Shown here one piece after another: positions 10,514-20,997 of a stretch of DNA of 64,000 nt. A program made the position numbers and the translations under genes. Origin of the DNA: Spisula solida (lineage: Eukaryota; Mollusca; Bivalvia; Venerida; Mactridae). The stretch's first letter is position 1; each line of letters opens with the position of its first letter. The stretch covers positions 52,993,401-53,057,400 of the forward strand of contig OX365948.1 in assembly GCA_947247005.1 (NCBI GenBank). The letters are read 5' to 3'. The notes beneath the pieces are model-generated. The model searched no databases and was not told the origin of the DNA. It saw nothing but the letters and a program-made list of their open reading frames with translations.

Positions 10514-12013
10514 TCACACATATTCTCTGACCCTCTTCCAGAATCTTCTGAAGCAGTTATCTCTTCTCTCACGGTATGCTTCAAAGTGGAGGAATTCATT
10601 GTCACGCTTTGCGTCTTTCTCAACATCTTCACATTTATCAAACACTGTATTACCTGGTCCCGTTATATCTTCATCTGTGACGCTTTCCACATCAAAATCA
10701 AATTCAGGTTCTAGTTCAGTTACATTCGTTTCTACAGCCTTTTCCTTAAAACAACTGCAGAAAAGTGCTTGAAACCTTTGCAGTCTCGTCCTCTTCCCAT
10801 TCTTTGCATGTACTTTGTCTTTCCCCGTATGTATCATCACATCAAATGCGGGTTCTATTTTAGCTTTTTTCTTTGGAGCCTTTTCCCCAAAACAACTACA
10901 GAAATGTGCCCGAAACCTCTGCAGCTTCGTACTCTGTCTCTTCTCCGCAGGCATTGTGACTTTATCTACATGCTTCATCATTTTTAATGCAGGCTCTATG
11001 TCAGCTTCATTCGTTTCAGCCTTTTTCCAAACACAACTACAGAATCGTTCCTGCAGCACCTTCTTCTTCGGTTTCATAATTTTAATAACACCGACATCTT
11101 CATTATCTATTACTGTGTTATATTTCACGACAGTTTCCTGTATTTGATACCTTTCTGAAGATTCCAGAATTTCACCTGGTATTGTTGGAGCGCTATCTTG
11201 ATTTCCGGATGTTACCATAACAACAGAAGGAACGCTGATAATAACTGACCCAGGCTTTCTTACATTGTTGTCTGTACTTGTTTTCATCCATATGGGTTCA
11301 TCGTTGACGTCGATATATTTAGCAGCATGTAGCACGTGAGTAAGATCAACGGCTGCATTATTCTCTTCCATTTGATCACATACATCTTCTTGTTTCTTGA
11401 TACAACCTTGAGGAATGGCAGGCTTAGATTGTATTGGGGGCAATCGAAGTGAAGTCAAATATGTTTGAGTAGCGCAACGAGGGGTTTCGCTACTGCTATC
11501 AGCTATGTTCTGAGCATTAGTTGTGTCCGCTTGACCACTATCTTCTCGTCTCTGTTTTGAACTTTTTCGCTTCGTATTAGCAGCGCTTACCTTTTTCGTT
11601 TTCTTCTCGTCTTTGTTTAGCAATTCCCCATTCGGATTTTTCTCACTCTTACGCACGCACTCGTTCTGAGCCACTTCGTTTACTATATTGTCCTTTTCAA
11701 AAGCGATATCTTTTGTTGATTGTTTGGTGGTACATTTAGAAGGGCCTTGAAGCATCTCGTCTAAATCATTAAGCAGATCATCAGCATCTTTAAGTCCATC
11801 AGAAGTAGTGGATCTAAACTGACGGGCGTCAGTTCTACAAGAGTCCACTGATGATCCGGGAACCGAAACATTTTCTTTTTCCACTTTAGAGTTCCCCTTC
11901 TGGTTATCAGCTCCAGTACTGTGTCTAGTTTGTTGAGGATTATCTTTATCCATACTAATTTTGTCTATTGATGTCTTTGCAACTGTTTCATCTGTATATT
12001 TGAGATTGTTCAA
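10514..12013 (-). CDS. Unrecognised 499-aa protein with three C-terminal FCSC repeats
   Basis: I do not recognise the family. The open frame is 1.5 kb and unbroken, far longer than chance allows in this AT-rich DNA. Residues 1-320 are hydrophilic and low in complexity, rich in K, D, E, S and T, with basic tracts (KKTKKV, KRKSSKQRR near 140-155) that could be nuclear signals. From about 323 there are three tandem repeats of 43-47 aa (starting at 323, 366 and 413), each with RF then FCSC, a K-rich step and an I/L-E-P motif. The C terminus is basic and aromatic (CFRRFWKRVREYV). There is no signal peptide or membrane segment. The paired cysteines (C-S-C) could be lipidated or bind metal; this is inference. 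The start is the first ATG of the frame, and CCAAT boxes lie just upstream. Confidence 0.75.
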   Translation of the reverse strand: MNNLKYTDETVAKTSIDKISMDKDNPQQTRHSTGADNQKGNSKVEKENVSVPGSSVDSCRTDARQFRSTTSDGLKDADDLLNDLDEMLQGPSKCTTKQSTKDIAFEKDNIVNEVAQNECVRKSEKNPNGELLNKDEKKTKKVSAANTKRKSSKQRREDSGQADTTNAQNIADSSSETPRCATQTYLTSLRLPPIQSKPAIPQGCIKKQEDVCDQMEENNAAVDLTHVLHAAKYIDVNDEPIWMKTSTDNNVRKPGSVIISVPSVVMVTSGNQDSAPTIPGEILESSERYQIQETVVKYNTVIDNEDVGVIKIMKPKKKVLQERFCSCVWKKAETNEADIEPALKMMKHVDKVTMPAEKRQSTKLQRFRAHFCSCFGEKAPKKKAKIEPAFDVMIHTGKDKVHAKNGKRTRLQRFQALFCSCFKEKAVETNVTELEPEFDFDVESVTDEDITGPGNTVFDKCEDVEKDAKRDNEFLHFEAYRERRDNCFRRFWKRVREYV

Positions 12014-12063
12014 ACCGCAGTGACATCTAAAGACGTAACGTTGACTGTAGCAACGACAATAGG

Positions 12064-12330
12064 ACGTCGTCGAAATATGATTGGTCGAGACGTTTAAAGA
12101 ACTTCAGACGTCATCTGACGTCCGATTGGACGAGAAGTCGTATTTGTGGATATGTTCCGGAATTTGATTGGACAAAAAGATGCCAAAGTGACGGATGTAA
12201 ACCGACTTCTGATTAGATGTTGACAAATGTTAGAGGTTGTTTGATTGGCTGAGACGTCGATCTCTTCATTCGTTTTGTAGTCATAATTATGAAGTCTGGA
12301 CGTTAGTGATGGCACTTTCATTGGTGATGA
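12064..12330 (-). promoter_or_regulatory. CCAAT-box cluster with CRE-like sites (promoter of the FCSC gene)
   Basis: Five ATTGG motifs on the plus strand (CCAAT on the minus strand) occur at 12080, 12125, 12167, 12244 and 12320, interleaved with GACGTC/TGACGTC elements near 12064, 12108, 12116 and 12253. All lie within about 320 bp upstream of the minus-strand ATG at 12013. Multiple CCAAT boxes are typical of NF-Y-driven promoters. No TATA box is obvious. Confidence 0.6.
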
Positions 12331-12792
12331 TATGTATGAATCATATTATAAATAAGTTTAAGTGATATACCGGTGAATAAATAAATAACTGTAAAGAGTT
12401 GCGAATGTCGGTGTGTTTTATATGACGACAAACTAAATTAAAAAGCGAAACATAGTTAATTTTGCCGGTCTTATGGCCTATACAACGAGCATTACCAGAT
12501 AATGCGTATTTAAGAAATTCATGACGTAACACATAATATTGCCCCGATTTATTGTAACGAAAGAGAAACTAGTGCACAATTTCCGGACATGGTTTGTTTT
12601 GAAGCACCAATTTCAGACTCCTTTAAACTCTATGAGACTACGTATAATACCACTGTTCGAATTTCAATCACTCTCGACACCTTATTCCTGATTATACAAT
12701 GTATATATCGTCATCAGAGTATGGGATACTGAGAGAATGCTGAGAGTCTAGCAAGGTAATTTCTAAAACCATTTTATTTCGTCTTTGTATAT

Positions 12793-13475
12793 GACATGGC
12801 TGGGATCGAATCGGACACTCTACTACTAGGCTATCAAGGAGGCAATTTTATTTCTGCAATCCTTAATTCGTATATTGCAACTTGCTTTTTATTTGTAAAT
12901 GCAAGTGTGGGCTCGCCGTTCTCTGGAACCAATCCTGAAGTTCGTTCAATTCATTCAGTTTTGAAGCCAGATATGGATAGTCCTTAAACTATAGTAGTTT
13001 CTAAGGCCCATTTTGATTTGTTGTCCCGTATATGTATTTATATGACGTGACTTACGTAAAACTACTTTGTGATTGTATTAGTTTAAAAATGTCATTGTTT
13101 TAATTTACATGCTGTTAAATGATATGCTGGCTCTTATGATGTCCCTATATCTAATTAAGCTTTATAGTGATTATTTATAAATTTAATCAGTGATTAGCAT
13201 TTTGATTTATACCTTCCTTTTATTGTTGATTCCATACATATCGGTTTCGCACATCCTTTCACTGAAACTCTTTTATGAATTTCCCCAATTATATATAAAA
13301 TTATGATATTGTGGACGTCATATGGGCCAAATTGCCATTATGCTTTTTTCATTTTATGTACTAGTGTTCTTGTTAAACTGTTTATTGTTGAGGATCTCAT
13401 GGAAGATTGCCATTTAATTTAATTGTCAAATGAGTTCCCTCGTAAAATAAAGTCTTTATTATTATTAGTGTCAGT
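12793..13475. mobile_element. SINE head remnant followed by LINE-like 3' tail
   Basis: At 12793-12835 a reversed SINE head is seen (inverse of 'tagcctagtag-tagagtgtccga'). The stretch ends at about 13447-13475 with aaataaagtctttattatta, which is the exact inverse of the tail of the antisense LINE at 61519. The body between is AT-rich with no intact frame. Confidence 0.45.
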
Positions 13476-13619
13476 ATGGCCTTGACCAATTACTTTCAAT
13501 GATACGTAATAGTACTTAAATCACGATGATAAATTATCGACTTACCATTCTTACTTATTGGCATATGGATATGCGAAGTGCGTAAAGTATACGGAGATTT
13601 TAACATGGTCCTCAACCTT

Positions 13620-13850
13620 TTATTAGCAAAATGTAACAGCTGATACATTGTCTATATTATAACCCCGACTGTATCATTGGTTTCACAAACAGGAAGAAGA
13701 CACCTGATGTGTGATACAAACACAAATCTAAACAACCGATAGTGCATTTGCTCGCGGAAATTGATATATTCAATGCTAGAACCTTGTAATTATAGTCATG
13801 CATAAAGGTTAGGATCACGTCAATATATCCGTACTATACATACAAATACG
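13620..13850. repeat. Dispersed repeat family D, copy 1
   Basis: It shares 'aacagctgatacattgtcta', 'gctcgcggaaatt', 'tatattcaatgc' and 'ttgtaat...catgcataaaggt' with stretches at about 18370-18490, 53020-53215 and 55930-56075. Copies differ by substitutions and deletions, so the family is moderately old. No coding potential was seen. Confidence 0.6.
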
Positions 13851-14303
13851 GGTAATCAATCTGTAATTAGTATCAACTTACAACAAAACAATTGGAAACT
13901 GTACGGTGTGATATCTACAGTTATGGACTGTACTTTTGAATAGAGCGTATCCGTACGTTAAACTACTTTCATATTTTGAAACATTCAGTGAATGAAATCA
14001 GCAACAACAGTACTTACTAATTTTATTTTTTTCAATCACATGAATCGTATTTCAAGTTAATTACATGCATGTGTCTGCAAATGAATCGTATTTCAAATTA
14101 ATTACATGCATATCTCTACCCAAAAGTAGGTAACTTGAAATACTCCGTACCTGAGTATTTGAACTGGAATCAAATCCAAGCTATAAGTTCACTAATAATG
14201 GAAATGTGACAGTCATTGATAATCGGGTAACCGTTCTATGTAATCAAATGTAGACAATGTGTATATAGCGTGCTGGAATACATCCGCGATTAATGACATC
14301 ATT

Positions 14304-17300
14304 ATGGAAGTTATCAAAGGACACCTGCTTGTAACGCTGATTGTCATAACGTTTGGAATTGTTGAAAACGTACAGCTGGAAGGTATATTCTTTGAATATC
14401 TATTTGTTTAAAAGTTTTTTTTTCAGATAAAATATGCTAAAGCATATATACTTATATAAGTCTCTCAACCGAATAGGAAAAATACATGTCTCCGCTTCCA
14501 TTACTGAAATAAGATTAGCGTTTGTCCGTCCGTCCTAGCTTAGAACTATCCGAACAAATTTAAATGTTAAAACTGCTATAAGGATCGACTGCTCATCGTC
14601 AAAAGTTTCATTCAGATTGATTCATACCAAACCCTTCTGCAAGAGCACAGGGCGCTGAGGTACCACACCATCCTTAAACCCTTAACCAGCTTCCCAATAG
14701 CGCATTTTATCATTTAAATCAGTATCTGAGCATTTAAATTTTGGATGATCGTGTAGTTTTTTTTCTAAAACCTTTCAGACATTTATTGTCGATCTCCCTT
14801 TAAGCACAAACCCCAGCGTCTTAAAGAATTCTAGAGAAAGGTCTGCATACCCAAGTCTAAATTAATAATTATACTATGCCGTACGTAAATAAAATCCAAA
14901 ACTTTTAATACAAACGTTAGTTTGAAAAGACCCCTTTAAAATATGCTAGCAAAACAAGTTCGTTTGGGAAGGGCCGTTTCAGGCAAGTATGAGTTTAGCT
15001 CAGGTTTGCTCGTTGGTTTAACTGCTCGACCTCATGACAATCAGCTGGACGTAGCTTCCTCACATGCCCGGAATGGTTAATCTCCTTCAGCTGTGCGAGG
15101 CAAGTGAATATGAATACTGCGATCTTTGTAGAAAGCTAAATAGAAAATAGAAATGTGTTAGTGTAAATTTACTAAATTGGAGTTATGCAGGACTTGTTTT
15201 ATTTTCAGACGAACTGGAAACGTCATTTGATCTCGATAGTTTATATGTTACACCTCCAGATGCTGATGGTAAGCCGATTTTAGTAAACTATGAGAGGGCA
15301 AATGTCGAATATAATGCAGCACCGTATTCTAATAATTTTAATTTCAAGCGTTACCGAAGGAATTACATGTATGTAAATTTTATTAACACGGGTAGCTTAT
15401 ACAGTACAACCTCACTGGAGCAAAACTCCTTGGGGAAACACAAATTTTGGCTGTTGTACAGAGGTTGTTGTTCTGGGGAGGCAAATTTATAGTAAACGCC
15501 TCATTATGGAACAAAATGATTATGTTAAGAGGTTGTTGCTCCATGAAGACCGCTCTTGATAGTTGCAGCTGTATTTCAAACTCCATACTATGATTCGGTG
15601 CGACAGTGGCCCAAATGATTGTAGAGAAAATTAAGACAAAACATAGATAAATGAAACCTTGTATTTAAATACATACCGCCTTTGAAAACTTAATCCATGA
15701 GTAATCCTACATGTTTGTGAAATTTGACCATCTGGTCCATTGATATTTTTGGTCTTGTGACATACATTTTTGTACATGTAATTAGTAAACCACACTGAGA
15801 CTCGTCAGACTTGAACGAGCATAGACTTTGAGTCACATTTAAGTGTGGTCAGACAATAAATACGAGGGGAGATCCAGAATTACGTGGACTTTTGCTCTTA
15901 TTCAAAAACCGTTATACTTACAGTTACAAATCTGTGAACAATGTAATATTGATACTTATTGCACAAGTATACCAAATTTCATTTGAATATGATCATAAAT
16001 AACGTAAATACAGCGTCTGTAAGACGGTATAGTTCTGAATCGCGGGGCAGCTCAGAAATGACGTACGGCGTCACCTTCACGTCTGAATCATTTCATGAAG
16101 CTTTTGAACACTGTCATTCAACTGTGCTTAATTTTCCCTAACCCGTTGTGCTCTTATTTTATGCATATTTAATCGCCTCGTATGCGTTTGCTCATAACTT
16201 GCAAGTCACTTTAAAATGTATTTACATTTGTCTTTGTTAGATAATGACTGGTTAGAACTCGTTCAGTTGTTTGAACAGGAGATTAGAACAGATGGGGACG
16301 AGCATGATAGAGAAAGAAGGGCGGTAGGATCAGTTGCTTCTGCGAGTATGTTTTACCAGAGTAACATGATGCAAATGTCTTCAAGCGTTTACCTACAAGA
16401 CTCGGTGTTTGTAGTAGAAACAGATGGTTAGTTTGAAATTTCTACACTTTCTTGTTCATGTAGACATACATGTATAATGTTGTCACATAAATTGGTCACT
16501 AGATAGTGTAACTACGAAGCAGACACTATTGTGTAATAGGTCTAGGCAATATGACTTCCATACCATAGGGCAACCAACCAATAACAGAATAAAACTTCAT
16601 AGGAGCAACCACCACCCAACACAGCCGTTCCTAGGTAGTATTTGCCATCGCTATGTAAAGCCATCACTGGCTCTATGATACTTAACACTACTGGGTATAG
16701 CTATTTCCTACCTTATGATACTTAACACTACTGAGTACAGCTATTTCCTACCTTATGATACTTAACACTACTGGGTACAACTATTTCCTACCTTCGTCGT
16801 ACTCACTACCACCGATTATATGCATTCTATGCCCTATATGGTACTCACCATCACCAAGTTAAACCATTTCATGCCATATGGGGTACTCGACACCATTTAC
16901 TACGGTAGTAGTTCAGCCATTGGATGTCCTATAGGAAACACATCATCAGCCAAATTCAGCCAATGCATGTCCTATGGGGTACTCACAATCACCGTCAAGT
17001 AAAGTATTTGTACGCTCTAAATGCTACACGCCACCACCGATTTCAGCCATTGCATGACCTACTTTGGAGACTCACCACCACCGATTATAGCCATTGCATG
17101 CCGTATGTGGTATTAACCACCACAGAATTCAGTCATTGCATGCCCTATGGGGTACTCACTACACCACTTAATTCAACCACTGCATGTCCTATTGGGTTAC
17201 TCACCACCACAAGTTAAGCAATGTCTGACCCAGGGGAATTCGGAGTGACATTTTTACTTTTTCAAAGTCTAAATTCCCACCCTAGAGAAATGGCAGTTTG

Positions 17301-17765
17301 TCAAAATCCCCTCATTGGGAGATGCTTTACATACCCCAAGAATCAAAATTTCGGCCAAAGTATTTACCCGGGACTCGGCATCATTCTGTCTGTTAAATTC
17401 CCACCTATCGGGAACAGCCTTTTGTCAAAAGTCCCGTGTATGCCCGCCGCCCCCTCCTGGGGGGCAAAGAATTGATAGGGCATTATTGATACATTTGTAT
17501 TCAGTTGTTTAAAAACATGTTTTTATATTGTTTGTTGACAGATGATAAAACAACAGTAATCGTGTTGGCGGCAGTATTTGGTGGAGTTGGTGCCATTGGG
17601 GGCGTGGTTGTCGTTGTTGTAGTAGTAAAGTTTGTGATTCTAAAGTCGGCCGGGAAGGTAGCTGCCACTGCTGCAATACAGGTGGCTCCTGCTCCACAAG
17701 GTCCAACCAATGTTGCATTCAACCCTGGAAATATGCATCAGCCACCAGGGTACATGTCATTGTAA
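14304..17765 (+). CDS. Unrecognised 182-aa type I membrane protein, four exons
   Basis: Exons are 14304-14382, 15209-15268, 16241-16426 and 17542-17765. All three introns are phase 1, GT-AG, and join in frame. The predicted protein starts with a hydrophobic signal peptide (MEVIKGHLLVTLIVITFGIV), has a short acidic ectodomain (27-113), a furin-type RERR at 70-73, one membrane span (114-142) with GGVGAIGG followed by eight valines, and a small cytoplasmic tail ending QPPGYMSL that contains a PPxY motif. There are no cysteines in the ectodomain. Poly(A) signal AATAAA is at 17878. Exons 2 and 3 are multiples of three, so either could be skipped without frame loss. I know no homologue; function is unknown, perhaps a small processed surface protein. 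Splice calls are by eye. Confidence 0.72.
16676..17215 (+). repeat. Two adjoining minisatellites in intron 3
   Basis: At about 16676-16800 a 40-bp unit containing 'cttaacactactgggta' and 'gctatttcctacctta' is present three times. At about 16805-17215 a 40-42-bp unit with 'agccattgcatgcc' and 'tatggggtactcaccacc' is repeated about nine times with divergence. Short open frames here are by-products of the repeat. Confidence 0.75.
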
Positions 17766-17877
17766 TGTGTACACGAGGAAGCCCTTTATGAAATATGTAC
17801 ATTATAGAACTCTACAATCGGCTGGTCGATTGGCTTTTTTTCATTGTGTTAATTTATTTTGTCCAAATGACGACAGT

Positions 17878-17883
17878 AATAAA
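17878..17883 (+). terminator. Poly(A) signal of the 182-aa membrane-protein gene
   Basis: AATAAA 113 bases after the stop codon at 17765, in the expected orientation. Confidence 0.5.
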
Positions 17884-18369
17884 TTGAAGAGAAGACTTCA
17901 TGAATTAATTAACAACTACTGAGGCAAAATGCTCAATCCTGAAAATGAGTTGCATGTCTGTTTTGGGTGCCATTAGCACACATCCCTACAGCAAAACTCT
18001 GTTTCAAACATTGTTTTATTGTCAAGATTCAGCTTATGAAACTTCAAATTACTATGACATTATCATTCATCAAATAACTTATTTTCTGCAGAAAAGTTCA
18101 TTCTTTTCAGTGCAGCAAAAACAGATCTGTCATAGAAGCTCACACCGTCAGTATGTGAGCTAAGGAGCAATCCACATTGAGATAGTTTGGATACTGTTTT
18201 AGCAGCATTTCAAGTCTAGTACAGAGATTTTAACATGAGCCTCATCTAATAGCATAATTTAAAACTTTTTATATTGATTATTCATACTTACTTACTACGG
18301 TAACTGGCGTTCACTCTACACAATTAATTATTCATAACCAAGGTATGTTTTCAGAAGTGGGGAGTATCA

Positions 18370-18490
18370 AGATGTTATAGGTCTTAAAGGACCGATATTG
18401 CACAATTGATATATTCAATGCAAGAACCTTGTAATATATTGATGCATAATGTTTAGGATCCAGTCAATATATCAGTACCATAAATATGAG
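18370..18490. repeat. Dispersed repeat family D, copy 2
   Basis: It carries 'tattgcacaattgatatatt', 'cttgtaatatattgatgcat' and 'ggatc..gtcaatatatc', matching the copy at 13740-13850 but lacking the 'gctcgcggaaatt' block. Confidence 0.55.
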
Positions 18491-18545
18491 CATGTTTAGA
18501 GAAGTATGATGTGGTTTATCAACCAGACCCAACATTTTTGCAAGT

Positions 18546-18692
18546 ACAGTACAACCTCTCCATAGCAGCCCTTTGTGGAGCAACGTCTCAACACATTCAA
18601 AATTTTCCTTGTGATATTTGCTCTAATTTTAACCTCTGTAGAGCAATGCAGCTCCCAAAGGGTGTTGTTCTGCAGAGCCTGTACTGTATCAG
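18546..18692. mobile_element. MITE with 'acagtacaacctct' ends
   Basis: Left end tacagtacaacctctccat; right end with the inverse 'gcctgtactgta'. Internal 'gtagagcaa' and 'gttgttctgcagag' segments pair. Relatives with the same 'gtacaacctctgtagagcaa' and 'gttgttgctctacagaggtt' blocks lie at about 15408-15590, 18885-18930 and 19727-19808. Confidence 0.6.
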
Positions 18693-18976
18693 ACAACTCG
18701 CAGCAGCAATGATATATGCATGTACATTAGAAATACACCTCATCTGGGATTTGGACGTTCTTGAACATTTTTAAATGCCTAGCAACTTCCATCCTATAGA
18801 GTCCTATTCGCTCCTAACTTTGCCTTTCTCATTTACAAGATCACATGACTAAAGCAACACCATTTGAAAAATCCAAATTTTGGTCGTTGTACAGAGGTTG
18901 TTGTTCTGTGAAGGTAAAATCTATAGTAACTAGTAACTTCTGGATCAAAATGATCATGTTGCTTAAGAGAGGTGAT

Positions 18977-19140
18977 TATAGGATTAAACGACCATTTGTT
19001 GACGTTCACTGATGTGTAAACACCCGATCTGAAGCAACACATTGAGTAAAGCCCCAAAGGGGCTTTATGTTAAATATGTGCCTTCAGATCGGGTGTTTAC
19101 ACATCAGTGAACGTCAACAAATGGGCGTTTAATCCTTATA
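18977..19140. repeat. Long hairpin: 58-bp arms with a nested hairpin in the loop
   Basis: The arms 18977-19034 and 19082-19140 are nearly perfect inverse copies (both contain 'gtgtaaacacccgatctgaag' or its inverse). The 47-base loop contains a second hairpin, aaagcccc-aaa-ggggcttt, at about 19048. Such high arm identity implies a recent foldback insertion or selection for structure. Confidence 0.8.
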
Positions 19141-20997
19141 ATTCCAAACTGACGCTTAATCACATAAATATCAATGAAAACATTGAATTTACTCCCGCGC
19201 TTTTTAAAAAATGGCCTTGATTTAATGACGTCGTAAACGTGACGTCACCATAATGTGACGTTTGGTGAATTACGTTAGCTAAGCAAAATGTGTTTATATG
19301 CTTTGTTCCATACGTAAACACAAAATCAGGGGATGAACATACATGTAGGTAATATACAGTTGTGATGGGCCTTTGCAGTTTGACTTATTCCGCACACATT
19401 CGTCTAGAACGTTTACGTCAGTAATGTCCGATGGTTCCGATTAGTGAGAACTGAGCTTCACTGATTTGTAAACGTCACGTCTTAGCCAATCAGAATGCAG
19501 GGATTTGCTGACTTTGGAATTATTGTTCCATGGAGGACTGTTCTGGAGAGGTTGCACTCACTGTATAATACCATTACACACAAATATCTTTATTTCATTT
19601 TTTATTTACTAAATCATGTTATATATATTACAAACATATTTACACGAACATTATCCTTAGCAACCAAAGTGATTTGTACTGATTAAATGGGAGTGATAAT
19701 GGAGGCTGCTCGGATACAAGAAATATCCAGTACAACCTCTGTAGAGCAATGCCCTTTCGACGCTGCAGATATTGACTGTTGTTTAGAGGTTGTTGCTCTA
19801 CAGAGGTTAAACCATAGTAAATATTTGCTTAGAAACATTATTTCCTTAGAGATGAACAAGTCTATATTCTTGACAAAATGAAATAACAAAATTATCAATG
19901 AAACAAGACCTAGTATACATACATTTGAACACCGTATTTTGTTACTTGGTATAAACATACAGTTTGGTCCCACAGGTAGGTACAACTAAGATTAGGAAGA
20001 TTTTTTTCTCCTATCATTGGGGTAGCTTACTTTTTTGATATGATTGAAATGATGTGTGAAATTCAGAATACAAACTGATGTCAGATTGAAATCTCTCGAG
20101 ATATTGATTAGACAGAGAGAACAGGAGCCCTGATAGACCTAGAACACACTATACTACTAATGAGTCGAAATCCAATGAAATGGCTACAGAGAAACAGCAT
20201 GGACAGACAGATTGCCTGATTTCAATACAATTACTGTACATTACATATTATATCTGAATGTATTCCCTAGCAAACATCATCAAAACGATACCTTCAACAA
20301 TCATTTACATATGCCTACTCAGTCATCTACATAATTATGTGCAAGGAGCGCCGGAGAAGAAAATCTACAAAAGTCTAAATAAGGGTTGGATAGAAAAAAT
20401 GTCGTTTTCAAACAGATGGACCAATAATGCCCAAACTTAAAAATAAGACGCAAGTCTTGCTTCGGGTGCCATTAGCACATATCCTTTCAACAAAAACTCA
20501 AATGATCTGAACTTAGCCAATACATTTACTTCGATTTTTTTTCATCAAATAACTGATAATTTTAGCAGAAAAGTTCATACTTTCTAGAGCAGCAAATCGG
20601 TGGTTCTGATCATTCAATTTTGTTGAACCCCACCAGTCATTGATTATTATGAAAAGCACCCAATGTAGCAGATATTTACAGTAATCATTTTTTCAGCACA
20701 AAGTACCACACGCATTATCATGGATAATTCTGGAAACCTGAAATCCTCAAAAATTGACTATTTACGTTTAGTGAAAATGAAGAAAAAATGTTTTTGGTAC
20801 ACTCAAAAACCAAAAGTTCAGGCATATGTCGGAAAACTTTCACCCATGCATTTTAAGAATTGAGAAGTCATGAACAATCTTCAAGTAAAACATGTAGCAC
20901 TAAACACATATGGTAACTTTGTCCTTCGTATCTACACATGTGAACAAGTTGGTGACTTAAATATCAAGTGTTTCTTGTAAGGTAAACTTTAACACAT

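Noticed and set aside
10143..10772. Plus-strand frames of 68-117 aa at 10143-10772
   Set aside because: They overlap the minus-strand FCSC gene or its 3' flank and look like antisense shadows.
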